64,000 nt of DNA, from positions 496,001-560,000 of the forward strand of contig NZ_JAPEMV010000005.1 in the NCBI RefSeq assembly GCF_026342355.1. Reading direction: 5' to 3'. This document shows positions 34,748-43,006 of the stretch, piece after piece. This stretch comes from Streptomyces sp. NBC_00249. Its GTDB lineage: Bacteria; Actinomycetota; Actinomycetes; Streptomycetales; Streptomycetaceae. The notes below the pieces were generated by a model that made no database searches, had not been told where the DNA came from, and saw only the letters and a program-made list of their open reading frames with translations. Within the stretch, counting starts at the first letter, position 1. Each line of letters begins with the position of its first letter. Made by a program: the position numbers and the translations under genes.

Positions 34748-35631
34748 GCCGTCAGGACCGCCCGTACCACCTGGTGCGGGCGGTCCAGCATGACCAGGTG
34801 GCCGGCGGGTTCGGCGACCTCGAAGCGGGCTCCGAGGCGGCGGGCCAGGGCCGCCTGCCGGTCGAGCCAGCGCTGCCCGGCGCGGCCGGAGCCGCCCTCG
34901 TGGCCCGCGAGGACGGTGGCGGGGGCGGCCAGCGGGAGCCGCGCCGCCAGTGCGAGCACCTCGGCGGCCACGTCGGGGTAGCGGGCGTTCTCCAGCAGGG
35001 CCCCGCGCCAGACCCGGCCCGTGCGGTAGCAGCGGCGTACGAGGTCGCGTGCGGCCGGGTCCGGCGCCCGGCCCGCCCGGGCCGCGCGGACGGCCGCGCG
35101 CCGGGCCGCCGGGCCGAGCGCGGCGGGGAGCCCGACGGCGGTCACGGCCCGGCCGAGCGCGCGGGCGGCGCCGGTGCGCAGCGCGGCGGGCAGCAGGGTG
35201 CGGGGGGCCTCCTCGACGCTGGGGTCGAGGAGCACCAGGGCGGCGGTGCGGTGCGGGTGGAGGCGGGCGAAGGCCTCGGCGTGGAACCCGGCGATGGAGT
35301 GCCCGACGACGGTGACCCGGGCCTCCGGGGGCAGGCCGAGGGCGTCCAGCAGGCCGGCGATCCGCCGGGCCTCCCCGGCGGCGGTCGGGGGTTCGAGGGC
35401 CGGGGCGCTGAGTCCGTGGCCCGGCCGGTCGAAGCGGATGACGGTACGCCCCCGGGCGGCGAGCTCCGCGGCGACGGGGTCCCAGTCGAACCAGGCCATG
35501 GCGAGCCCGGCGCTGAGCACCACGGGCGGCCCACCGCTGCCGGTGCCGGCGCCGTCCGGGAGGGGCGGGCCGTCGACGCGGACGTGGAGGGGGACGCCGG
35601 CCACCCGGAGGAAGAACGCGCGGCGGGTCAC
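34744..35631 (-). CDS. Alpha/beta-hydrolase
   Basis: 295 residues of alpha/beta-hydrolase fold: strand and oxyanion region PPVVLSAGLAMAWFDWDP, RFDRPGHGLS, nucleophile elbow VVGHSIAGF (GHSxAG), acid region LLDPS or a later Asp, and catalytic His in PAGHLVMLDRPHQVV. The substrate is unknown (esterase, lactonase or haloperoxidase-like). The GTG at 35631 overlaps the stop of the upstream DUF998 gene (GTGA), so the two form a coupled pair. The stop codon is provided by the end of the palindromic element, so the last residues may not be original. Confidence 0.88.
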   Translation of the reverse strand: MTRRAFFLRVAGVPLHVRVDGPPLPDGAGTGSGGPPVVLSAGLAMAWFDWDPVAAELAARGRTVIRFDRPGHGLSAPALEPPTAAGEARRIAGLLDALGLPPEARVTVVGHSIAGFHAEAFARLHPHRTAALVLLDPSVEEAPRTLLPAALRTGAARALGRAVTAVGLPAALGPAARRAAVRAARAGRAPDPAARDLVRRCYRTGRVWRGALLENARYPDVAAEVLALAARLPLAAPATVLAGHEGGSGRAGQRWLDRQAALARRLGARFEVAEPAGHLVMLDRPHQVVRAVLTA

Positions 35632-36317
35632 GTACGCCGCTCCTTGTGGACGGAGTACGCGAGCAGGCCCAGCCAGAGGGCCACGAGCAGCACCTGGAGC
35701 CGCTGCCCGGCGCCGAGCGCCCAGGTGCCGCGCCCGGCGGTGAACAGGGCGATGGCGGTCAGGGTCCAGACGGTGGCGAGCAGTTCCAGCGCGACGAGGG
35801 CGGGGCCGTAGCGGGCGAGCGGGGCGAACCAGCCGTAGCGGCGGGCCGCGACCGTCAGGGCGACTATGCCGAGGAGCGCACCGGTCATGGCGAGGCTGCT
35901 GCTGACGGCGTGGGCCTGGTGGGTGGCGGGGACCAGTCCGGCGGTCTCGCGGGCGGCGCACTCGGGGTCCACCGTCGGCTGGCAGCTCAGCGGGAGCCAG
36001 GCGTCCGCGGCGGTGCCCGCGCCGAAGAGGGTGACTCCGGCCCAGCCGGCGACCGCCCAGGGGCGGCGGGACTCGGGGTGGCGGGTCAGCCGGGCCAGGG
36101 CGAGGAGGCCGCCGAGGAAGGCGAGGAGGCCGGCGGTGAAGTCGGTGGCCCGGAAGAGGCCTCCGAGGGGCTGGTCCTGGGCGGCGAGTTCGCTGACGTA
36201 GGTCTCGATGGGGTTGAGGCCGGTGGAGAGGACCACTTCGAGCACCCACGCGGTGTAGGCGGCCGCGCCGAGGCCGATGGGGGCCGCGACGGCCCATGCG
36301 TTCCCATTTGTGCGCAT
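35628..36317 (-). CDS. DUF998 multi-span membrane protein
   Basis: 229 residues, six or more membrane spans: IGLGAAAYTAWVLEVVLS, TAGLLAFLGGLLALARL, WAVAGWAGVTLFGAGTAAD, SLAMTGALLGIVALTVAA, YGPALVALELLATVWTLTAIALF, LQVLLVALWLGLLAY. The loop NPIETYVSELAAQDQPLGGLFRATDF is the DUF998 signature. Two Cys in an external loop (LSCQPTVDPECAARET) could be bridged. Function unknown; translationally coupled to the alpha/beta-hydrolase, hinting at a joint membrane-associated role. The ATG at 36317 faces the divergent DUF4190 gene across 273 bases, in which I see no other feature. Confidence 0.85.
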   Translation of the reverse strand: MRTNGNAWAVAAPIGLGAAAYTAWVLEVVLSTGLNPIETYVSELAAQDQPLGGLFRATDFTAGLLAFLGGLLALARLTRHPESRRPWAVAGWAGVTLFGAGTAADAWLPLSCQPTVDPECAARETAGLVPATHQAHAVSSSLAMTGALLGIVALTVAARRYGWFAPLARYGPALVALELLATVWTLTAIALFTAGRGTWALGAGQRLQVLLVALWLGLLAYSVHKERRT

Positions 36318-36590
36318 AGTGTGACCAATCCTAAGCAGGTCCGTGGCCGGCCCTCCGGTCGGATCCGGGCCCCACGCCCTGGAGGACGCGGTTCCCGGCT
36401 GCCGCGTTGCCCAGCCCCAGGGGGCGATTACGACACATCACCTCATTCCGGATGGTGCGGGTGGCGCGTGGGGCGAATCCGGTTGGAGGCCACCGGGGGC
36501 CGTGACAGGCTGGCGGGCGCCGTGGTTCCCGTACGCCACGGCCGCAGGCCGCGGTACGCCGCACTCACCTCCACAAGGACGCCGCCAGGT

Positions 36591-37787
36591 ATGAGCACGC
36601 CCCCGAACCCGCCCAGCAACCCGCCCGGTCCGCCGACGGAGCCCTCGGGAACGCCCATACCCGAGGCGGCCCGGCCGTCGCTGTCGAAGACCCCGGCCCC
36701 GGCCCCCACGCCGCCGACGCCCACGGAGGTCAACCCCTTCGCGGCGCCCGCGCCGCACGCCCCGCCCGCGCCGCACGCCCCGCCCGCGCCGCACGCCCCG
36801 CCCGCGCCGGACGCGCCGCGGCCGCAGTTCGCGCCGCTCACGCCCCCGGCGCAGCAGCCCGCTCCCCCGGCCGGCGCGTTCGGCGCCCCGGGCGCCCCGG
36901 ACGCGCCCGCCGCACCCGGCGGCCCCTGGGGCCCGCCCCCCGGTCCCGGCTACGGCGCCGGCGCCTCCGGCCCGCCCGCGGCACCCGGATACCCCGGGCA
37001 CCCCGGCTACCCGGGATACCCGCAGCGGCCCTCCGGCCCCACCAACGGCATGGCCATCGCCTCCCTGGTGCTCGGCATCATCGCCCTCCCGGTGGCCTTC
37101 GCCCCGTTCTTCTTCTGGGCCGGTACGGTCCTCGGCCTGGTCGGCCTGGGCCTCGGCATCGCCGCCGTGGTGCGCGCCCGCAACGGCGGCCCCCGCAAGG
37201 GGATGGCCCTGGCGGGCACGATCCTGGGCCTGCTCAGCATCCTGACCTCGGTCGCCGGTTTCTTCATCACCGTCGCCGTCGTCAAGGAGACCGGCAAGGC
37301 GATCGACCGGAGCCTCGAGCGCGAGCGCGAGAAGCTGGACCACATGTACCCGGAGGACGACCCGTCGGCGTCCCCCTCCCAGGTGCCGGGCCTGACCAGC
37401 GCGCTGCCGTTCGGCGAGACCTTCACGTACGACAACGGACTCAAGGTCAGCCTCGGGGTCCCGACGAAGTACGAGCCGAAGGGCTACGCCCGTGACCGGA
37501 TCAAGAACGCGGTCCGGATCGCGATCACGATCACCAACGACACGGACGCGCCGCACGACGTGATCTACGCCGTGCCCAGCGTCCGCGACGGCAGCGGCGG
37601 GACCGCCCAGCAGGTCTACGACAGCGCCGGCGGCGTACCGAAGATGATCACGGGCTCGATCCTGCCCGGGCAGTCGGCCAGCGGGGTCGCGGCGTTCGAG
37701 GTGCCCGAGGGGACCACGAACATCAGCGCCTCCATCTCCGGCGGGACCCTCCTCGACCAGGTGAAGTTCGCCGGCCCGATCGGCTGA
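36591..37787 (+). CDS. Proline-rich DUF4190 membrane protein with extracytoplasmic domain
   Basis: 398 residues. The first ~140 are proline-rich and intracellular, including tandem PHAPPA units (three, then PDAP) and PGYPGHPGYPGYPQ repeats. Two membrane spans follow in DUF4190 style (GMAIASLVLGIIALPVAFAPFFFW; GMALAGTILGLLSILTSVAGFFI). The C-terminal ~150 residues are predicted outside, with an Ig-like DUF4352-type pattern (GLKVSLGVPTKYEP, VRIAITITNDTDAPHDVIYA, SGVAAFEVPEGTTNISASI). It is probably a surface-exposed or wall-associated protein of unknown role. Start ATG 36591 with AAGGA upstream. Confidence 0.83.
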   Translation: MSTPPNPPSNPPGPPTEPSGTPIPEAARPSLSKTPAPAPTPPTPTEVNPFAAPAPHAPPAPHAPPAPHAPPAPDAPRPQFAPLTPPAQQPAPPAGAFGAPGAPDAPAAPGGPWGPPPGPGYGAGASGPPAAPGYPGHPGYPGYPQRPSGPTNGMAIASLVLGIIALPVAFAPFFFWAGTVLGLVGLGLGIAAVVRARNGGPRKGMALAGTILGLLSILTSVAGFFITVAVVKETGKAIDRSLEREREKLDHMYPEDDPSASPSQVPGLTSALPFGETFTYDNGLKVSLGVPTKYEPKGYARDRIKNAVRIAITITNDTDAPHDVIYAVPSVRDGSGGTAQQVYDSAGGVPKMITGSILPGQSASGVAAFEVPEGTTNISASISGGTLLDQVKFAGPIG

Positions 37788-37819
37788 CGCCGGCCGGTGC
37801 GAAGGGTCCGGCCGCCCGG

Positions 37820-37852
37820 CCGGACCCCGTCCGGACCCCGTCCGGACCCCGC
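37820..37852. repeat. Short tandem repeat, three 11-base units
   Basis: Three head-to-tail CCGGACCCCGT units (the last ending in C) in the 128-base gap upstream of nadE. They can fold on the neighbouring GGTCCGGCCG and could be slippage-prone; no function is assigned. Confidence 0.6.
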
Positions 37853-37915
37853 CCGGTACCGCCGTTCCGCGCGGATTCCCGGACATCGCGTCAGAAAGAC
37901 GATTAGACTGGCGGG

Positions 37916-39670
37916 GTGCCTCAACTTCGCCTCGCGCTGAATCAGATCGACTCGCACGTCGGCGACATCGCCGCCAACGCCGACTCGGTCGTCCACTGGA
38001 CCCGGCACTCCGCCGAGCAGGGCGCCCACCTGGTGGCGTTCCCCGAGATGATGCTGACCGGGTACCCCGTCGAGGACCTCGCGCTGCGCGCGTCCTTCGT
38101 CGAGGCCTCCCGCACCGCACTGCGCACCCTCGCGGAGCGCCTCGCGGCGGAGGGCCTCGACGAGCTGCCGGTCGTCGTCGGCTACCTGGACCGCACCGAG
38201 AAGGCCGCGCCCCGGCTCGGCCGCCCGGCCGGCTCCCCCGAGAACGCGGCCGCCGTCCTGCACCGCGGCGAGGTCGTGCTGCGCTTCGCCAAGCACCACC
38301 TCCCCAACTACGGGGTGTTCGACGAGTTCCGGTACTTCGTGCCGGGCGACACCCAGCCCGTGATCCGGGTGCGCGGCGTCGACGTGGCCCTCGCCATCTG
38401 CGAGGACCTCTGGCAGGAGGGCGGCCGCGTCCCCGCCACCCGCTCCGCCGGGGCCGGTCTGCTGATCTCGGTCAACGCCTCCCCCTACGAGCGCAACAAG
38501 GACGACCAGCGCCTGGAGCTGGTGCGGGGGCGCGCCCAGGAGGCCGGTTGCACCCTCGCCTACCTGGCGATGATCGGCGGCCAGGACGAGCTGGTCTTCG
38601 ACGGGGACTCGATCGTCGTGGACGCCGGCGGCGAGGTGATCGCCCGCGCCCCGCAGTTCTCCGAGGGCTGCGTCCTGGTCGACCTGGAGCTGCCCGCCGC
38701 CCGGGCCGACGCCCCCGAGGGCGTCGTGGACGACGGGCTGCGCATCGACCGCGTGATCCTGTCCGAGGAGCCCGTGGCCCCGTACGACCCGGTGGTGCCC
38801 GGCGGCTACGCCGACCGGCTCGACGACGACGAGGAGATCTACGACGCGCTGGTCGTGGGCCTGCGCGCGTACGTCCGCAAGAACGGCTTCCGCTCCGTCC
38901 TGATCGGGCTCTCCGGCGGCATCGACTCGGCGCTCGTCGCGGCCGTCGCCTGCGACGCGATCGGCGCGCAGAACGTGTACGGCGTCGCGATGCCCTCGAA
39001 GTACTCCTCCGAGCACTCCAAGGGCGACGCGGCGGACCTGGCGCAGCGGACCGGCCTCCACTTCCGGACCGTCCCGATCGAGCCGATGTTCGACGCCTAC
39101 ATGGGCGCGCTGGGCCTCACCGGCCTCGCCGAGGAGAACCTCCAGTCCCGGCTGCGCGGCACCCTGCTGATGGCCCTCTCCAACCAGGAGGGCCACATCG
39201 TGCTGGCCCCGGGCAACAAGTCCGAGCTGGCCGTCGGCTACTCCACGCTCTACGGGGACTCGGTCGGCGCCTACGGTCCGATCAAGGACGTCTACAAGAC
39301 GGATGTCTTCCGGCTCGCGCGGTACCGCAACCGGGCGGCCGCCGAGCGCGGCGAGACCCCGCCGATCCCGGAGAACTCGATCGTGAAGCCGCCGAGCGCG
39401 GAACTGCGGCCCGGACAGGTCGACACGGACTCGCTGCCCGACTATCCGGTGCTCGACGCGGTCCTCGACCTGTACGTGGACCGCGACCAGGGCCTGGAGG
39501 CGATCGTCGCGGCCGGCTTCGACCCCGAGCTGGTCGCCAGGACCCTGCGGATGGTGGACGCCGCCGAGTACAAGCGCCGCCAGTACCCGCCGGGCACCAA
39601 GATCTCCGCGAAGGGCTTCGGCAAGGACCGCCGCCTGCCCATCACGAACGGCTGGCGCGAGCAGGCGTAG
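37916..39670 (+). CDS. nadE: Glutamine-dependent NAD+ synthetase
   Basis: Converts nicotinate adenine dinucleotide to NAD+ using ATP and glutamine-derived ammonia. 584 residues, two domains. The N-terminal nitrilase-type glutaminase has Glu/Lys/Cys triad segments FPEMMLTGYP, RFAKHHLPNYGVFDEFRYF and ALAICEDLW. The C-terminal synthetase has the P-loop GLSGGIDSALVAAVA and PGNKSELAVGYSTLYGDSVGAY. The GTG at 37916 puts QLRLALNQIDSHVGDI at the N-terminus, as usual in the family. Single gene; the strong hairpin beyond its end lies inside the convergent neighbour. Confidence 0.96.
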   Translation: MPQLRLALNQIDSHVGDIAANADSVVHWTRHSAEQGAHLVAFPEMMLTGYPVEDLALRASFVEASRTALRTLAERLAAEGLDELPVVVGYLDRTEKAAPRLGRPAGSPENAAAVLHRGEVVLRFAKHHLPNYGVFDEFRYFVPGDTQPVIRVRGVDVALAICEDLWQEGGRVPATRSAGAGLLISVNASPYERNKDDQRLELVRGRAQEAGCTLAYLAMIGGQDELVFDGDSIVVDAGGEVIARAPQFSEGCVLVDLELPAARADAPEGVVDDGLRIDRVILSEEPVAPYDPVVPGGYADRLDDDEEIYDALVVGLRAYVRKNGFRSVLIGLSGGIDSALVAAVACDAIGAQNVYGVAMPSKYSSEHSKGDAADLAQRTGLHFRTVPIEPMFDAYMGALGLTGLAEENLQSRLRGTLLMALSNQEGHIVLAPGNKSELAVGYSTLYGDSVGAYGPIKDVYKTDVFRLARYRNRAAAERGETPPIPENSIVKPPSAELRPGQVDTDSLPDYPVLDAVLDLYVDRDQGLEAIVAAGFDPELVARTLRMVDAAEYKRRQYPPGTKISAKGFGKDRRLPITNGWREQA

Positions 39671-39694
39671 CCGGCCCGCGCCGCGGCCGCCGCC

Positions 39695-40723
39695 CTACGG
39701 CCGCCCGGTCACCCGGGCGGCCACGGGCAGGTGGTCGCTGCCGGTGCGCGGCAGGGTCCAGGAGGCCTCCGGCTTCACCCCGCGCACCAGGATCTGGTCG
39801 ATCCGGGCCATCGGGAACTGGGCGGGCCAGCTGAAGCCGAAGCCGTCTCCGGCCGCGCCCTGCGTGGAGCGCATCTGGGAGGTGACCTCGGACAGTGCGC
39901 GGTCGTTCATGGTGCCGTTGAGGTCGCCGAGCAGGACCACGTTCTTCAGCGGTTCGGAGGCGAGGGCCTCGCCCAGCGCGTCGGCGCTGTTGTCGCGCTG
40001 GTTGGCGGTGAAGCCGGCGTTGAGCTTGACCCGGACCGAGGGCAGGTGGGCCACGTAGACGCCGAGGTCACCGAAGGGGCCGGCGACGGTGGTGCGCATG
40101 GCCCGGACCCAGCCCAGCCGGATGTCCACGGGCTTGCTGGAGGTCAGCGGGTACTTGCTCCACACCCCGACCGTGCCCTCGACGGCGTGGTACTTGTACG
40201 TGCCTTCGAGGGCCTTCTCGTAGACGGGGACGGCGTCGGCCTTGAGCTCGGTCAGGGCCAGTACGTCGGCCCCCGACTTGGCCACGGACTCGGCGGTGCG
40301 GCGCGGGTCCGGGTTGTCGGCGTCGACGTTGTGGGTGGCGACGGTCAGGTTGCCGCCGGAGCCGGACTTGTCGGTGACGAGCCCGCCGAAGAGGTTGGCC
40401 CAGACGGCGGCCGTCAGCAGTATCGAGATCAGCGCGGTGGCGGACTTGCGGACCACCGCGATGACCAGCAGCACCGGTACGGCCAGGCCCAGCCAGGGCA
40501 GGAAGGTCTCGGTGAGGCTGCCGAGGTTGCCCACGTCGTTGGGCAGCTCCGCGTGGAAGATCATGATCAGCGAGATCACGGCGGCCACCGAGGCGGTCAC
40601 GATCCCGCGCTTCCAGATGCCCGGGTCGCGGCGCAGCTCGGCCAGCCGGCGCCGCAGACCGGATCCGGAGGGCTCGGGCTCGGAGCCGTCGTTCCCCGTC
40701 TCCGTCAAGTACGCCTGTGCCAT
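39695..40723 (-). CDS. Membrane-anchored endonuclease/exonuclease/phosphatase family protein
   Basis: 342 residues. About 35 cytoplasmic residues, then three membrane spans (GIVTASVAAVISLIMIF, FLPWLGLAVPVLLVIAVV, ALISILLTAAVWANLFGGLV) precede an extracytoplasmic EEP domain: LTVATHNVDADNPD, VLALTELKADAV (metal-binding Glu), VAHLPSVR, VVLLGDLNGTMND (DLN), MARIDQILV, GSDHLPVAARV (catalytic His). Likely an extracellular phosphodiesterase or nuclease; the substrate is open. The ATG at 40723 precedes a 305-base divergent gap to panB. Confidence 0.9.
   Translation of the reverse strand: MAQAYLTETGNDGSEPEPSGSGLRRRLAELRRDPGIWKRGIVTASVAAVISLIMIFHAELPNDVGNLGSLTETFLPWLGLAVPVLLVIAVVRKSATALISILLTAAVWANLFGGLVTDKSGSGGNLTVATHNVDADNPDPRRTAESVAKSGADVLALTELKADAVPVYEKALEGTYKYHAVEGTVGVWSKYPLTSSKPVDIRLGWVRAMRTTVAGPFGDLGVYVAHLPSVRVKLNAGFTANQRDNSADALGEALASEPLKNVVLLGDLNGTMNDRALSEVTSQMRSTQGAAGDGFGFSWPAQFPMARIDQILVRGVKPEASWTLPRTGSDHLPVAARVTGRP
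39699..39722. terminator. Possible bidirectional hairpin after nadE
   Basis: GGCCGCCCGG (39699-39708) and its complement (39713-39722) with loop TCAC lie inside the final codons of the convergent EEP gene, 28 bases beyond the nadE stop. A coding constraint could also explain the sequence. Confidence 0.4.
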
Positions 40724-41028
40724 GCCGTGTCCTCGCTGCCGTGCTCGCGCTCCGTCCCCGCCCTTTGACCCTAGGCGATGTTCGAAGCCTTCCGTGCCGT
40801 CCTCGCGGCCGTACCACCGGGAGGACGAACGGCCGTGCGGCCTAGGTTCCGCTTGTCACGAAACGCGCACATTGGCCCCCGCGCCCCCGGGGAGGGCCGG
40901 GAGTGTGACGTACGGGTCAGTGCGCCGGGTCCGCGCCACTTCCGCCTCCGGCCCGACGGGTGCCACCATGGTGGGTGAGTCCGGGGACGCCGTGAGGGCG
41001 CCTCGAGATGACACAAGGAGCAGTTGCA
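40724..41028. other. Divergent intergenic region EEP gene / panB
   Basis: 305 bases with no supported gene; expected to contain both promoters. No operator or stable hairpin was found. The purine-rich stretch just before panB contains its ribosome-binding site AAGGAG. Confidence 0.45.
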
Positions 41029-41889
41029 ATGACGCACGCCGTTTCGCCTGCCCGCGAAGCCTCCGGCCCGACCCTGTACGGGGGCAAGGGCACCCGGCGC
41101 ATCACCGTTCGCGACCTGAACCTCGCCAAGGAGCGCGGCGAGAAGTGGCCCATGCTCACCGCCTACGACGCCATGACGGCGTCGGTGTTCGACGAGGCCG
41201 GCATCCCGGTGATCCTCGTCGGTGACTCGATGGGCAACTGTCACCTCGGCTACGACACCACCGTCCCCGTCACCATGGACCACATGACCATGCTGTCCGC
41301 GGCGGTCGTACGGGGCACCAGCCGCGCGCTGGTCATCGGCGACATGCCGTTCGGCTCGTACCAGGAGGGCCCGGTCCAGGCCCTGCGCAACGCCACCCGG
41401 CTGGTCAAGGAGGCCGGGGTCGGCGCGGTCAAGCTGGAGGGCGGCGAGCGTTCCCTCGCCCAGACCGAGCTGATCGTGCAGGCGGGCATCCCGGTCATGT
41501 CGCACCTGGGGCTGACCCCGCAGTCCGTGAACGCCATGGGCTACCGGGTGCAGGGCCGGGGCGACGAGGCCGCGCACCAGCTGCTGCGCGACGCGAAGGC
41601 CGCGCAGGACGCGGGCGCCTTCGCGGTGGTGCTGGAGCTGGTCCCGGCCGAGCTGGCCGCCGAGGTCACCCGGTCCCTGCACATCCCGACGGTCGGCATC
41701 GGGGCCGGCGCGGAGTGCGACGCGCAGGTGCTGGTGTGGACCGACATGATGGGGCTGACCGGCGGGAAGCTGCCGAAGTTCGTGAAGCAGTACGCGAACC
41801 TCCGGGCGACCATGGGTGACGCGGCGAAGGCCTTCGCCGAGGACGTGGTCGGCGGAACGTTCCCGCAGGAGCAGCACGCCTTCCACTAG
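41029..41889 (+). CDS. panB: 3-methyl-2-oxobutanoate hydroxymethyltransferase (ketopantoate hydroxymethyltransferase)
   Basis: First committed step of pantothenate/CoA synthesis: transfers a hydroxymethyl group from methylenetetrahydrofolate to 2-oxoisovalerate. 286 residues. Motifs: ITVRDLNLAKERGEKWPMLTAYDAMTA, VGDSMGNCHLGYDTTVPVTMDHM, EAGVGAVKLEGGE, PVMSHLGLTPQSVNAMGYRVQGR, PTVGIGAGAECDAQVLVWTDMMGL. ATG 41029 is preferred over ATG 41008 because AAGGAG stands 9 bases upstream of it. The other pantothenate genes are not adjacent. A hairpin and short tandem repeats follow the gene. Confidence 0.96.
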   Translation: MTHAVSPAREASGPTLYGGKGTRRITVRDLNLAKERGEKWPMLTAYDAMTASVFDEAGIPVILVGDSMGNCHLGYDTTVPVTMDHMTMLSAAVVRGTSRALVIGDMPFGSYQEGPVQALRNATRLVKEAGVGAVKLEGGERSLAQTELIVQAGIPVMSHLGLTPQSVNAMGYRVQGRGDEAAHQLLRDAKAAQDAGAFAVVLELVPAELAAEVTRSLHIPTVGIGAGAECDAQVLVWTDMMGLTGGKLPKFVKQYANLRATMGDAAKAFAEDVVGGTFPQEQHAFH

Positions 41890-41915
41890 TCCCACCCGGT
41901 CCTCCGGGGCCTCCA

Positions 41916-41952
41916 CCGACAGCCCGCCGGCCCGGCGCCGACGGGCTGTCGG
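41916..41952 (+). terminator. panB terminator
   Basis: An 11-base perfect stem (CCGACAGCCCG / CGGGCTGTCGG) around a 15-base loop, beginning 27 bases after the panB stop. Confidence 0.65.
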
Positions 41953-42000
41953 CTGCCTGTCGGTCGCCTGTCGGCCGTCTGTCGGTGCTTTGTCAGTGAC
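41946..42000. repeat. Tandem CTGTCGG repeats, 11-base period
   Basis: Four units CTGTCGG plus four variable bases (starting 41946, 41957, 41968, 41979) and a degenerate fifth (TTGTCAG, 41990), immediately upstream of the ABC exporter operon. The 11-base spacing puts each unit on nearly the same helix face, as for a multimeric activator or repressor site. The first unit is shared with the panB terminator stem. Confidence 0.55.
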
Positions 42001-42019
42001 GACTGGTCCCATGGTGGAC

Positions 42020-43006
42020 ATGACGCGAAACGACAAGAACCCCAACGCCGTGGAAGTACGGGGGCTGGTCAAGCACTACGGCGAGACCAAGGCCCTCGAC
42101 GGGGTCGACCTGGATGTCCGCGAGGGCACGGTCCTCGGGGTCCTCGGACCGAACGGCGCGGGCAAGACCACCCTGGTGCGCTGCCTGTCCACCCTGATCA
42201 TCCCGGACGCGGGCACCGCCCGGGTCGCGGGCTACGACGTGGTCCTCCAGCCCCGGCAGCTGCGCCGCACCATAGGCCTCACCGGCCAGTACGCCTCGGT
42301 CGACGAGAAGCTCTCCGGCTGGGAGAACCTCTACATGATCGGCCGGCTGCTGGACCTGTCCCGCAAGGACGCCCGCTCCCGCGCCGACGAGATGCTGGAG
42401 CGGTTCTCCCTCACCGAGGCCGCGAAGAAGGCCGCGATGAACTACTCCGGCGGTATGCGCCGCCGGCTCGACCTGGCCGCCTCGCTGATCGGCAACCCGG
42501 CCGTCCTCTACCTGGACGAGCCGACCACCGGTCTGGATCCGCGTACCCGCAACGAGGTGTGGGACGAGGTGCAGCGGCTGGTCGCCGAGGGCGCCACCGT
42601 CCTGCTCACCACCCAGTACATGGAGGAGGCCGAGCAGCTCGCGAGCGAGCTGACGGTCATCGACCGCGGCAAGGTCATCGCCAGCGGCAAGGTCGACGAG
42701 CTGAAGGCGAAGGTCGGCGGCCGTACGCTGCGGATCCGCCCCGTCGATCCCTCCGGCCTGCCGGGCATGGCCCGCGCCCTCGCGGAGGCCGGGCTGGACG
42801 GCGTCGCCGGTTCGCAGGCCGTGCCGGACGAGGGGGCGCTGCTGGTGCCGATCCTCAGCGACGAGCAGCTGACCGCCGTGGTCGGCCTGCTGGCCGCCCG
42901 CGGGTACGCCATCGCCGACCTCGGCACGTACCTGCCCAGCCTGGACGAGGTGTTCCTGTCCATCACCGGGCAGAAGCCCGCCATCACCGAGGAGGTAGCG
43001 GCATGA
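42020..43006 (+). CDS. ABC exporter ATPase, DrrA type
   Basis: ATP-binding subunit of a two-gene ABC-2 exporter, 328 residues. Walker A GPNGAGKTT, Q-loop region TGQYASVDEKLSGWENL, signature NYSGGMRRRLDLAASL, Walker B AVLYLDEPTTGLDP, then LLTTQYMEEAEQLASELTVIDRGKVIASG, a DrrA-type sequence; the C-terminal ~80 residues form the DrrA accessory domain. Candidate starts are ATG 42020 (used) and ATG 42011; neither has a strong ribosome-binding site. The stop overlaps the permease start (ATGA). Related systems export antibiotics such as daunorubicin, but no biosynthetic genes are nearby. Confidence 0.88.
   Translation: MTRNDKNPNAVEVRGLVKHYGETKALDGVDLDVREGTVLGVLGPNGAGKTTLVRCLSTLIIPDAGTARVAGYDVVLQPRQLRRTIGLTGQYASVDEKLSGWENLYMIGRLLDLSRKDARSRADEMLERFSLTEAAKKAAMNYSGGMRRRLDLAASLIGNPAVLYLDEPTTGLDPRTRNEVWDEVQRLVAEGATVLLTTQYMEEAEQLASELTVIDRGKVIASGKVDELKAKVGGRTLRIRPVDPSGLPGMARALAEAGLDGVAGSQAVPDEGALLVPILSDEQLTAVVGLLAARGYAIADLGTYLPSLDEVFLSITGQKPAITEEVAA

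Noticed and set aside
36760..36815. Proline-rich tandem repeat read as a CRISPR-like array
   Set aside because: The repeats are 18-base codon-level repeats (PHAPPA) inside a coding frame without spacers.
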